The notes below the pieces were generated by a model. That model made no database searches, was not told the origin of the DNA, and worked only from the letters and a program-made list of their open reading frames with translations. Shown here piece after piece: positions 43,468-62,490 of a stretch of 64,000 bases of DNA. The DNA lies in assembly GCA_012861695.1 (NCBI GenBank), contig JAAOOA010000026.1:8216661-8280660 (forward strand), given 5' to 3'. Positions within the stretch are counted from its first letter, which is position 1. Every line of letters begins with the position of its first letter. Made by a program: the position numbers and the translations under genes. The DNA is from Trematomus loennbergii (taxonomy: Eukaryota > Chordata > Actinopteri > Perciformes > Nototheniidae).

Positions 43468-44609
43468 CTTCATTACACAAACATATTCTCTTTACAATAT
43501 TAACTATAATTAAACACAACTTGAGTTTCTTTCTTAATGGCGGGGGTCGTTTCATAAAACACCCCGAGTTATTGTGCTAAGGAAACTCGGGAGAAAATGT
43601 GCCTTGTTGTGTAAATATCTGATGTGTATAGTAAACAGAATGAACTGTATAACATACACAACTCTGCCATACAATCGTACAGTTATGACTGTAGAAACAA
43701 CCATGTTAACTACTTAAACATGGCACTAGAAATTAACATGTTGCTGCTATCACATTGTAAATACTGAACAACCTGCCTCTGTAGTCTTGCACATAAACAT
43801 TGTTAGATGATTTTTAGATGATTTTTATGATAATGGCCAGATTAATCTGCTCAGTCCCCGGGTATCATTTTGTGCAGCATTTACACAGAATACATAAAAG
43901 TAACTTGATGCTGTGTTCAAAGACATGTTGCTCACTGGGAGCAAACAGTCCCTTGTTTGGCCACTTGGGGCAGCAGAACAAGCTGGAAACATGATTATGA
44001 ATTTTTACTTCGAGCTCTGTTTTGGTCTCCACCAACTCTTTAGAGGAATATCAGTTAAAAAGCTTCACTTTCCCAACAAGCTTTTCTTAAAATGTATGTG
44101 TTTGCTACACAGTGTTTTTTATATTGAGATTAACCAAAAAACAGTTGCCCTCTCCTGCAAGAAGCAAGGTCTGTGAGCGCTGTAAGACTCAACCATATTT
44201 GTGAAGTTGCGGGATGTGGGCCTACAATCAAAACAATGAGGTGTAACCCCTTTCACATTACACAGTCATTAAACCATTGTTAATATAGTATATAGTCTGT
44301 ATTTGCTGAGAATTGCCCTTATCAATATTTTAATATTAATAATACAATATTTCTCTGATGCACACTGTACACTACCTAGTCAGCACCAAACAGCAGACCA
44401 ACACAGTTAGCAGTACGCTGCTAAAAAAATTGTGGAGAGGAAGATATTTCCCTCAGTATTTGGAGACCAGAAAAAGAGCAAAAAACAGAACATAAAGTTA
44501 TAATATATCGCGGTTGTGTTTGCAGCTTGTTGAGTGGAAAGAAAAACTATTATTGCTGTTTAAAGATATAGTACAAAGAATAATTTGTAACTCACAAAAG
44601 TATAGTGTT

Positions 44610-45072
44610 TTAACCCTTACATGCATAAGTGGGTCTTTTTTGACCCGGTGAGGTGGTATTCTTGAAGTATCTTTGTAATTACATTTTTTTTTCATATTCC
44701 AGCTATTCCTCAAAAAACATGTTTTGGATATCATGCCATTCAAATTTTTATTTACATTTTAAGAAATTGTAGTTTTTGTATTACTACCCCAAGCTTCCAT
44801 AAGTGGGTCAAAAATGACCCGCATGCATCTTCTATGGAATTCTTTTTTTTTTTCAAAATGTAAAAAAAATGTCTAAAATTATAAATAGTGAAAAATTAAA
44901 TATAAAATATTTCTAGTGTGAACCAAAATATAATACTAAATATTATACAAGTGATTTTTCTTAACCAAAATGACAAAAATGGCATAAAAACACATATTAT
45001 TCTAATACGGGTCCTTTTTGACACACTTATGGAAGAGTGTAGGGTCCAGTCACTCGTGCATCTAAGGGTTAA
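44610..45072. mobile_element. piggyBac-like MITE (TTAA target, CCCTTA ends)
   Basis: TTAA at 44610-44613 and 45069-45072 encloses ends CCCTTACATGCATAAGTG and, inverted, CCCTTAGATGCACGAGTG. Internal copies of GGGTCnnnnnTGACCC-like palindromes occur near 44630, 44805 and 45010. CCC termini and TTAA duplication fit piggyBac-derived elements. No reading frame. Confidence 0.8.
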
Positions 45073-46206
45073 GGCAGCTTGCATGTGGGGATAAAGTACT
45101 ACCGGGGGTCTCTGTGGGTGTCACACTACCTGCAGTACCAACTGTGGCCACCTCTGTGATATTGCCTCTCAGGCCAGATCTGATCACAGTGAGAGCTGAT
45201 TTCAGATCAAGGCTCCCACTGTATCATGTCAGTTTATATTAAGCTTTAATATTGCGTATACCAAAATGATAAGTAATTAAATTGCCAGAGACCAAAATCC
45301 CCACAGTAAACCTCAGTTATTGGAGGCTCGAGGTGCACCGCTCTGGGAAATTTCCACTTGACCTGGTTGGTAGGTCAGCTTTCTGCATAATGTCTGGGTC
45401 CCACGTGGTTTCCTAAACAGCTGGAGTACAGTTAAAATATGTGTATCTTAAACGTACTGTCTCGCCTGTATCTTGGTGACGTTGAGCTCACAGGGGATGA
45501 CGAAGCATTTTCTTATCATTGCTCATCCGTTAAGGTTTATATTGTTGCAGTTGCCACTTTATTGCATTTGCATGTTACAGCAAAACTCTTTGTAGTTTAC
45601 ACACATTCCAAATCTGAAAATGTACTGCAAATGTCATATTTATTCATATTTTTGACAATCAAAACCTGTTTCAAATTATATTTCTTGAGTTTTGTAATAG
45701 TAGTGATTTTGTGCACAAATCTTTCTGATTTTGAATAATCACATTCCTGCTCTTGTCACCAGTATCAGCCTGAAAGGTTTCTTACATGATACAAAGCCCC
45801 TACAGTTACATTTTATTTTATGTGTACCATTTTCTTTTTATAATTCCATGTCAATGTGATCTTTAAATCATATTCATATTTTAAACCTTGTGGACTGTTT
45901 TAGTCAAATAGGAATAGCTTTGCACTATGGATTTCTTATGAATGTCAATAGACTCTAAACTTGTTAATAGCATGATTATAGCACGATGTCCTTTGTGTCC
46001 TTGGGATGACTGTTATCCTTATTGTTGACTTTTACTGAGTTTTAGATTTATTCATTTATTTTGGCTATTTCCTGATGGCAGGAATCTTCAAAAATATTCG
46101 CTGCGTTAGTATTGCTTTCTTACATTACTGTATACTTTAAATTCAAACTTTGCTGTTGTATTTTTCCATGCATTTCTCGGTTTAATGTACAGATATTTAC
46201 ACACAA

Positions 46207-46212
46207 TAAAAG
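46207..46212 (+). other. rasgrf2: Candidate poly(A) signal for rasgrf2
   Basis: AATAAA followed by an A-rich stretch. It is the only clear canonical signal between the rasgrf2 stop codon and the ckmt2 promoter that I noted. Confidence 0.35.
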
Positions 46213-46519
46213 CAAAAAAAGCTAATTATGTTGTTACAAATGTTTTTTATGGTGATTAGAGGGAGAAATGGTTGGCGCTGAGGACTCAATGCCCCACTAG
46301 AAAACAAGCTAAACAACCAAACACAGAAATGCACTGCAAATATAGAATACCCAACTGAAAAGAAACAAAAACCTTTTTTTTACGGTATTTGCATTTTTCT
46401 TAGTTATTTTGGTTTGCCGTCTTTATTTATACATTCCGTAATGCCTTGTGGTTTTTGTCAAATTTGTTCTATTTGCATTTATTTTTGGAAGTTTCTCTGT
46501 GTAGAGCTCTAGGGGTCAG

Positions 46520-46688
<169 letters not shown>

Positions 46689-46789
46689 AATAAACGTGTA
46701 AGTGGAAAATATCAAGGTCAGACAGGACGGTGATATCGGACCCTCTGTGGTCATGCTTAATCGTAGCTCAACTTGATCGGTCTGTACCG

Positions 46790-46890
46790 GTGTAGCTCAT
46801 GTTGGTGGCCCTTCATTGGTTTGTTCCTGAACTTATGATTGGCCTCCACTTTTTAATCCTGCATGAGGGGGCGGAGTCCCCTGAGAGAGG
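46790..46890 (+). promoter_or_regulatory. ckmt2: Likely ckmt2 promoter
   Basis: Two inverted CCAAT boxes (CATTGG near 46814, GATTGG near 46839), a TATA-like ACTTTTTAATC near 46849 and a GC box GGGGGCGGAG near 46868 precede a stretch ending in a consensus donor (CTACAG|GTATGT at 46950/46951). Confidence 0.4.
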
Positions 46891-46950
46891 AGAGTGAAAA
46901 GCTCTTTAACAAGACACCTTCAGCAAGAAGGCACAGAAGCTTTCCTACAG
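46890..46950 (+). other. ckmt2: Putative untranslated first exon of ckmt2
   Basis: Ends with CTTTCCTACAG and donor GTATGT. Human CKMT2 also begins with untranslated sequence upstream of its coding exons. The 5' boundary is estimated. Confidence 0.4.
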
Positions 46951-47406
46951 GTATGTACCTTCTTTCTTATGTCTCTTGCAGAACAGCTCGACTAGCTCCA
47001 TGCATCGCAAACTGTTTGTGGATTAATTTGTAAAATCTGTTTCAGAGAATATACAGGCTCTGCACCATCTTGACTTTGATCTTTTGGCATGCTTTTGACA
47101 TCTTTAGTTTACATACGCAGGCTTACCAATTGAGTGCATGATTTAAAAGTTATGCTTTAAATAGGGATGGTGGATTGAAGCCGAAGTAATGATGAGATGA
47201 CAAATTCAAGCTGATGTGTAACAGAAAAAGTACTGCAAAGATGCAGAACTTGATTTATGCATATGGTTCAGAAACTTTTGCAGTCAAAAAATAACTCTCC
47301 AAGCTGTTTGTTGTTGCACTTTGCTTGAAAATATATATTTTTGACATCCTTTTGAGGTATTTTACTAAATTCAGAGTTGATGTTAACTCTGCTGTGTCCT
47401 CTGCAG

Positions 47407-47455
47407 AGGACGAAGCTACTCTGACGTCCTAAACAGACTCCCACAGAGTTAAAAG
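47407..47455 (+). other. ckmt2: Possible second untranslated exon of ckmt2
   Basis: Bounded by CCTCTGCAG on the left and AAAAG|GTCACA on the right. The donor is weak, so this is tentative. Confidence 0.2.
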
Positions 47456-47757
47456 GTCACAGTGGTCAGTGATTTGGAGTAATCCTTACCATAAGACCCT
47501 AGATCCACAAGGTCAGTTTGCAGGGAAGGCTTGACAGGATGAGATTGCAGATTGGCATGAAGGTCTAAAATTCTTGCATTTCCATGTCTGTTAGTTGCGT
47601 CACCTCTCACCTCATGAGGGTCCCGTCTTGTGACCAGATCATAATGTCACTATGTTGTCAGCCAGGGATGAATGTTTCTTGGCACTGTATCCTGGCAGCA
47701 TAACCTTTCTCCAGTGATCTATAAATAATATTACCACTGACCCAAAGAGTCCACTGT

Positions 47758-48066
47758 CATTCAAATCAAATCAAATCAAGTTTTATTTATATAGCACATT
47801 TTTAAACGATTTTTGGTCGAGCCAAAGTGCTGTACATACAGTAAAAAATACCCTACAGTAAAGACACTTTACAGCTAATACAACAGCACAGTTTGTGCAG
47901 AATATCAGTATGAGAAAAAACGACACCCTCTGTCCTTAGACCCTCACATCGTACAAGGAAAAACTTCCGGAGAAAAACCCACAGTTTAAAGGGGGAAATG
48001 GGAGAAACCTCAGGGAGAGCAACAGAGGAGGGGTCCCTCTCCCAGGACGGACAGACGTGCATGATT
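47758..48066 (-). repeat. Retroposon 3' region, minus orientation
   Basis: Starts with (TCAAA)n and AAGTTTTATTTATATAGCAC, the inverse of the tail at 9625-9715. It continues with GGAAAAACTTCCGGAGAAAA-type sequence ending CCAGGACGGACAGACGTGCA, commonly seen next to such tails in fish genomes. The sequence to about 48680 may be part of the same insertion. Confidence 0.65.
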
Positions 48067-48682
48067 CACCTCTAATCATTGAGAGGAGAGTCATTGAGAT
48101 AAATTCAGTATAAAAAGTCCTGTGGTGTATTGGGGGAATGCTTTACTCCTCGGTTACTAGTGCAGTTCAGATCAGCCATCTTTACTTTGACAGGATTAAC
48201 AGGAGTAATGATGTCCTTCCAGCTTCCTTCTATATTAAGACACAGTCTCGTGGACACTACCTACCCTCTGTGAAGGACAGGCTAGAATCTGATCTTTCAT
48301 TAGGAACATTTATTTCAAGTATTGCATTTAACATTTGAAATCCATCTTGATGGACATTTAGACAATATTAACAATACTGAAAATATACTTTGTTCCTTAC
48401 TGACTACTACAGACGGATTTCTTCCTGAGCTGTCTCAAGTCCCACTTTTTCCTTTCAGCTTTAGACAGACGTCTGTTCATTAGCTAAGCCTTAGTGGATG
48501 TATGAGAGCTGCAGTTGGGAGACTGCTAATGCTAAGAAGCTAAGGGGAAGAGCTGTCCCACCTGCCACCCACTCTAAACTTGTTACTGTTCAAAAGGAAA
48601 AACCCAGGGGTCTTAATCCCAGCCGGTGTGATTTACCTTACATGTTACCTCTAATGAAAGAGTCTATCCATTGGTATGATAG

Positions 48683-48745
48683 GCAAGGCAAGGCAAGGCA
48701 ATTTTATTTATATAGCACTTTTCAGCACGTGGCGATTCAAAGTGC
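48683..48745 (-). repeat. Second LINE/SINE tail
   Basis: (GGCAA)n satellite followed by TTTTATTTATATAGCACTTT and AAAGTGCTTTACA, the inverse of a truncated retroposon 3' end. Confidence 0.65.
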
Positions 48746-49369
48746 TTTACATAGCCATACAGGTACATGTTGGCGCTAGTGGGCATACCTCTCCATTTTT
48801 CATTGAGCTTTTTTATTTCCAGTTCTTGGTTGTAAAACTCCTCAGACATTTTGCTCTCAGGTTTTTACATCCTTTGGATCTAATAAATAATTACTGATGA
48901 GCAGTTTATACTACCACAGAAGATTTCAAATAAAAGTAGCTAGTACGCCAAAGCTAATTAGCTTTGCTAGCTTCTGCCTATTCTTTACTGTTCATTACTA
49001 TGAAGACAGTTTGATATTGGTAAGGTTACGATTTACGGGTCAAAGTTCACAAAAGTTGAATTTGAAGCTAAATAAAATATATTTGATAGATTTTTTGCTG
49101 TGTAATGTTTTGAAATGCTTAAATGCTAGCATGTCTGGCCATAACCGTGAGAAGTGTAGGGTTACAGCAGTACTGTACACTGGATATCCAACCTGAATAT
49201 GATCGGACAATATTATTTCTGAATGAGCAACAGATTTTTCATCAATGCCAAATAATGAACTTGAATAATAAGAATTTATATTTAGTGGGTTCTTTTTTAC
49301 ATTTTTATTATGTCTTTCTTTTTCAACAGCTCATTTGTTTCTTATAAAGAGTTACCTACTATCAGAAAG

Positions 49370-57079
<7,710 letters not shown>

Positions 57080-57279
57080 AAAGCTGAACTCATCACAGCA
57101 CCGGTGTTAGTGGGGGGCTCTCTGCTCCGAGCTCCCCCCAAACCTCAGAGCCGTCTGTCCGCTGCTACAGGTGTTTCTTTACTTCTCCAACAAAGATTTA
57201 TGATAACCTCATTTTAGTCATGGACTGCAGTTAGGGGGGATTCTACCTCAAGTTCCAGGTCATCACTATTCCTGACTTC

Positions 57280-57285
57280 AATAAA
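57280..57285 (+). other. ckmt2: ckmt2 poly(A) signal
   Basis: AATAAA about 200 bases after the stop codon, with a G/T-rich tract following (TTTGACTTTTCTGTG). A good fit for a short 3' UTR. Confidence 0.7.
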
Positions 57286-58743
57286 AACAACAAACACTTT
57301 GACTTTTCTGTGATTTCTTTGACTCATCTATGGTGGCCTTGAGAGCTAAACGCATTTCAATACAGAGTTGGAAAGTAAGTAAGTATATCTACTCAAGTAC
57401 TGTTCTTAGATACTTTACTCAAGTGATTTTATTTTCTACTACTTTATACAAATATTTTAGCTATTTCTTACTGCAGTACATTTTTTTGATTACTTTGGAT
57501 ACATGTAACTCTGCACTTTCAGATTAATAATACAAATGTAAATGTACAATCTAGCATGCAATCTAATCCTTCATACACCTCCCAAAGCATTATGGGAACT
57601 GTAGTTCCAAGAAGTATTGCATGATTATCCCTTAAAGTATATGACAAAATGATTATTATGTTGCCATATTACCCGTGTTCCAGTGCCTGTAAATAATGTC
57701 AAACCTTTATTCATTCATGTCCTTTGGGTTCTCCATCTGCAGTTGGATCCATTGTCTTCTCATGTAACAGCATGAGTCTGCTGGTGTGCTCTGCATGGTC
57801 AGCCGGCAGTCTGTTTCCTGGCTATAATTACATTTTGCTTATGGATGGAGAAAAGTCAATTAGATCAGTTTAACTGCTGCCCACAGCAATACTGCAGGTT
57901 GAACACTATATTGCAATGCTAGAACCAATCAGGCCTTTTCTTTATATTAATATTGCCAGCATTTTGATGAGTGAGGTAAGCAGGGGTTGGTAATAATTGA
58001 AGAGAGGGTATCCTCGTATTAAATTACAATTACAGTTTTCTATTGAATTGGAGGCCAACTTCCAAAATGAAGGAGTTTTAATTATAAGAGACTTTCGCCC
58101 AACATTTCAAAATACAAAAACGTATCAAGGAACTCATGGATGTTGTTGCATGTTCACAAAGATTGAATGAGGAATTCTGCATCAGTAACAAACTTTAATT
58201 TTATGTACTGCAAACAGGTGATTTCACAAAGTACAGTGTATCGTAAGGGAAAGTATAAACAAAGAAAGAAAAACAGATATAAACAACAGCTTTAGATTAA
58301 CTGGGTATTTGTGTTGTTGAAAACAAATTTTAAAATCTGTAAACAGGTCTGCAATAACTAATTAATAATTGAAAAAAAAAAAACATTCAACATCCAAGTA
58401 GGCAGAACAGCACCTTTTTATCCTTTTCTGATATTTAACTTTCCAGGATGCCACCTCTGACAATTTTTCTTGTTTTTATCTAAAAAGAAATCAGTAGAAA
58501 GAAGTCAAAACAAGCAAAAGGTGACGCCTAGAGGCCAGCGCCTGCCTATCACCTAAGACTCCAGATTTTTTTTTTTTGCCAAAGTGAAACGGAAACACAA
58601 GCCTCTATTAAGGAGTGATTGAAGTGCTAATAAGAGCAGGTATGCTAGAACAGGGCATCTCTGTGTAGTTTAAGGGTTAGAACAGGGCTCTTTGACGGGA
58701 CACGGAGAGGAGGTCAACAGCAGCGAGCGTCAGTGAGGGGCCG
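57286..58743. other. Region between the convergent ckmt2 and E2 genes
   Basis: Holds an AAGTAC-type repeat copy (57360-57540) and, nearer 58744, the presumed 3' UTR of the minus-strand E2 gene (a variant signal ATTAAA on the minus strand at 58193-58198 is possible). No other gene seen. Confidence 0.5.
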
Positions 58744-61700
58744 TCAGTCAACGGGCCGCTTTTCACTGTGTTTCTTTGTAAACTCCTCGGCATTCTTCAT
58801 GAATTTAGCACGGTCTTTACTGTACTCCTCTGCCAGGTCGGCCCTCAGCGGATGCTCCGGCTGGGGGCTGTTCACCAAACCGACGAGATTGAGAATCACT
58901 GGAGGAGAGAGGGAAACATAATATACATAAGTTATACACAACAGTCTTTGATTAGATAGCTCAAACTGCAGGGAGGAAACTTGTCTTGCATTTTGACACC
59001 ATAATAGTCGGAATCATTATGATTTCCATCTTTCAGTGGTGGAGAAAGTATAATAATACTACAGTTAACATGAGTAAATGTGCTTAAAGTTACTTTCCCC
59101 CTGAATTCCTGGTTGATTTGGCGCCACCTGTGGTTACAAGCGGTAACAGCAGGTGTTTGTCACAATTTCTTGGTGGTATGCCAGGGGAATTTCTGGCTTT
59201 CATTTTCTGTTCAGTGGAAATCATTTCGATGCAATGTGTCTTTGTTTGCACTATAGAGGTTCCATCTGTTGTTTTCGGTATGTATGCTTTTTTTAAACGA
59301 CTCCCAACATGTTTGGTAACAAGTGGGCTTCTTAATATAACATTTGGTAACATTTTTGACAAGCCCTGATAGTCCAAAAATGTACAAATAGAAATGAAGC
59401 CTTCAATCCATAACTTTTGCTTTCATGTTAAGACAAGAACTATGTTAAAGGGTTTTAAACATAACTGAGGCAAAATATATATTCAGGCAAGAAGTCAAAA
59501 TCAAACAATCTTTCCGAGCAAAGAAAACACTTTTTTTGTTCCAACATATCTCTGTATAGCAGCTCATCTCACATACGTGTTCTTACATGATCAGCTTAAA
59601 CAAGATGAATGAGCTTCTTTGAAATGTGGTTATCCAATCATCATGCTCACCTTGATCAGTTTTGGTGGCTGGCTTCCAGTTCTCCACACTAATGATGGGC
59701 AGACAGACCTGACCCTTCTCATCAATGTTGGGGTGGTAGATTTTGTCTTGAAAGTGACCTTAGGGGCTTAAAGGGGTACTCCGCGGGAAAGATGAGCTCA
59801 ATCCTAAATGCTCCTTTGTCATATGGAGCAGAATCCTTGAAGAAAACAAGAGTTTGTAGATGGGGGAGACAGAAAAAAGGTAATAAAAACATTAAAGATA
59901 GAACAACTACTAGCTACAAAAGAGCAATACAAAAGATATCAAGTCGATACTTACAGGAACAAGGAGCCCTTGCCAGTTCAAAAGATTGTTTCATCCACTT
60001 GAATATTGCGGAAATGCTTCGCTCCGACATTGCGCATTTCGTCAAGCTCCTGAAACAAAACAATTGATTTTATATGGCATGAAATCATAGGATTACCAGG
60101 ACCCCAATGATGCATAATGATTATGCTTGTATACGTGTACCAGCGGCGAGTGTACAGTCTGATGCAATAATGTGTACTTTTGTAACCATACATTTTGAGT
60201 TATTGCTTATTATTATTGCATTCGAGATTTATTTCACACCAAAACAATCTACATTGATAAATAAGCCCGGCTAGCACTAAAAGTTAAGGGGAAAATATGT
60301 TTTAATATCTGGGTAAACTGTCCCTTTAAGTACTTTCTGTAGTGTCACTTAAAACAACATAAACTGAACAGTCTCACCCGAATGCATTCCTGTTTATCAA
60401 ACATGAAGGATTGGATGCCTCTAACTTCCTATAATTCAGCAGCAATAAAACAGATAATTTGATCTTTGGTCCGGAACATCATAAACTACAGACACAGTCT
60501 TTCCTCCCTGCCAATTTAAAATCTATGGCAAAAAAACAAGGATTTTTCAATGAATAACCAAAGTATCTTTTTAAACTCTCTTAAAGGTGGGGTAGGTAAT
60601 TTTGGAGAAACCAGCTCGAGATCGCTAGAATTTGAAAATACACAGCCAGAAAAGATCTGCCACTTCCTTACAGAGCCCCTCCTCCAACACACACGAACGC
60701 GCACATGACCAATGAGGGCACAAGATAAGTTTGTGCACAGATGGAAGGCTGACAGGCAGGTAGGCCATCCAGTTATTTTAGCCGGGCCGGCTAAAATGAT
60801 TGGTCGTACTTTTTACAGTACTACGGCTTCCACAGATGAATTTTTTGTAAGATATTCATTGCTATCGGGATGTTAAGAGCATTCCATGGAATATAACAAA
60901 AAGTGTATCTCGAGCCGGTTTCTCAAACTTACCTACCCCACCTTTAAGTAATCCAGAAGCCATATCATTAACAAATATGTTTGGCATATGTTTGTGACCT
61001 GAAACATCCCAGCCGCCCCAGTAAAATCTTCTGATCAAAACCTCTTTCACCAACCAGACTGAAAACGTGGTAAGGGTTATGATCTTTACCAATAGAGCAT
61101 CAGTTAATGTTTCCCTTTTTTATTATTACAATGTTCGTGAATTCTTTTTAAATACATCTCTGCTCCTCTTCCTGTCAGGAGACACTTCCCTGTTATATAC
61201 CTGTAATGTAAAACTGGAATATCAGGGGATTTCAGAAAGTATTAACAAGACATAAGTATCCTGATGTCGTATCATACGCACAGCTAAATCAAAACCAAAG
61301 TGAAAGTGTAAGTAATCTAGGACAGCCAAAGAGAAAGTCAAAAATAAACTAAAATGAATTTTTTTTTTTTTAAACAGATTTAGATATTTGTCACAACACA
61401 AAGGTAGAAGTGAAACAACCAATACCAAACTGTGAAAATCCTATTTTACAAGTAGGTCCTGAATTCAAACCACCACTTAAATAAGAGTAAAACATTATGA
61501 GAACAATCTACTTAAAATAGGCCTTATAATCTCCCAGACTTTCATTGTATTAAATGGCTGTGTGGTCACTATGGTTATCCATATCAAAATGATGTATCCC
61601 TTTGTTAACACGTCTGGAGATACATGTATTTAACAAAGAGATGATCAACTTGTATCATTAAAAGCAACTAAAGCTGTAAAAAGAAACAAGTACCTCTAAA

Positions 61701-62355
61701 ATGTAAAAGTATAAAGTAGCCCAAAAAATTGTAAATAGTCACATAATACCTCAAATGTATTCTGAATAACAATAGCTATGAATAAATGTACGTAGTTACA
61801 TTCCGCTATGGTTTAAAAAAAAGAAAAGAGATTCCAACGTTCATCAAGGTAAAATAGATTAAATCCGGTTTTATTTCACAATACAATCATTTTCTGTGAG
61901 ATATTTTTGCCTAGAGGAGGCTTGACGTCAGGTCCCAACCCAAAGTCTCCATGTTTTCTCTTCAGCCTTCAGACAGTGACAGCGCGTAAAAAGAGCCGCC
62001 TCACTTCTCACCGTGAAGCTGTTAAATAAGCTCCCCCAATTCAATATTTATGTAAACTATATTGTACGTCCTCAAGCTTTACCTGACAAATGTCCCTGCT
62101 GTGTGCTGTGTCACGCCACACCGGCGTCTCAAACTTACAACTAGTTACCTCTCAGTCACCGTGTGTCGGACGTCATTATCCTCTCATTTTTGTCGGACAG
62201 ATAAACGCTAAAGTATTACGTTAAATTAACTTTCTCTTGTCGACAGTGGTGTATGTATATTCATAAAGCCGAGACAAGTTATTTAAGCCCTCGCTAGCGG
62301 CGTAAAATCAATAATTATAGATATTTTAGTTTACCTTCAGTAGTCTCCTATTCAT
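58744..62355 (-). CDS. ube2l3: UBE2L3 (UbcH7)-like E2 ubiquitin-conjugating enzyme, four exons, apparent 1-base deletions
   Basis: Minus-strand exons in order: 62335-62355 (MNRRLLK), 59955-60049, 59651-59835, 58744-58898 (stop). Splice sites are GT-AG and phases agree. Exon lengths sum to 456; adding three apparently missing bases gives 152 residues (human UBE2L3 has 154, two more at the N-terminus). The enzyme takes ubiquitin from E1 and passes it to HECT and RBR ligases such as parkin. Visible features: catalytic Cys84 in GQVCLP (human Cys86), ligase-contact Phe61 in EYPFKP (human Phe63), His in [18 protein letters not shown], and the end [15 protein letters not shown]. One base is missing near 59986 (coding AAA read as AA, creating TGA), one in the G run 59763-59766 and one in the T run 59741-59744. 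Conservation and intact splicing argue for sequencing error over a pseudogene. Which fish paralogue this is (3a/3b) is unclear. Confidence 0.85.
60581..60947. mobile_element. TTAA-flanked MITE, family A copy 2
   Basis: 367 bp in intron 1 of the E2 gene, in the same orientation as the copy at 3221-3612 and nearly identical apart from an internal deletion of about 25-30 bases near 60840. Ends AGGTGGGGTAGG / CCTACCCCACCT inside TTAA. Confidence 0.88.
61923..61930. promoter_or_regulatory. Perfect CRE palindrome
   Basis: TGACGTCA in intron 1 of the E2 gene, about 400 bases inside from its start codon; a half-type GACGTCAT is near 62170. A CREB/ATF site by consensus only. Confidence 0.25.
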
Positions 62356-62490
62356 TGTGGTACCGATGTTGTCTTCTTCTCCTTCTTCCTGTTTCTTTCC
62401 GTTCTCTGATCGACTTCTTTACATTTGGGCGCTGGGTTTAAGGTGGCGCACAGCCTGCGGGCCGGTGAGTTAGCGCCACCTACCGGCCTG
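62356..62490 (-). promoter_or_regulatory. ube2l3: Likely promoter of the UBE2L3-like gene
   Basis: Moderately GC-rich, TATA-less sequence upstream of the ATG. On the minus strand it has ETS-type AGGAAG and CGGAAAG motifs within about 50 bases of the start codon. Confidence 0.4.

Larger units (their letters stand above)
43468..46212 (+). other. rasgrf2: Probable long 3' UTR of rasgrf2
   Basis: AT-rich, no coding exon. The first convincing poly(A) signal is AATAAA at 46207-46212, which would give a 2.7-kb 3' UTR that includes a MITE (44610-45072). Earlier variant signals may be used instead. Confidence 0.4.

Noticed and set aside
58744..62355. Calling the UBE2L3-like gene a pseudogene
   Set aside because: It keeps introns, splice sites and key residues; its only lesions are one-base losses of the kind also seen in rasgrf2 and ankrd34b.
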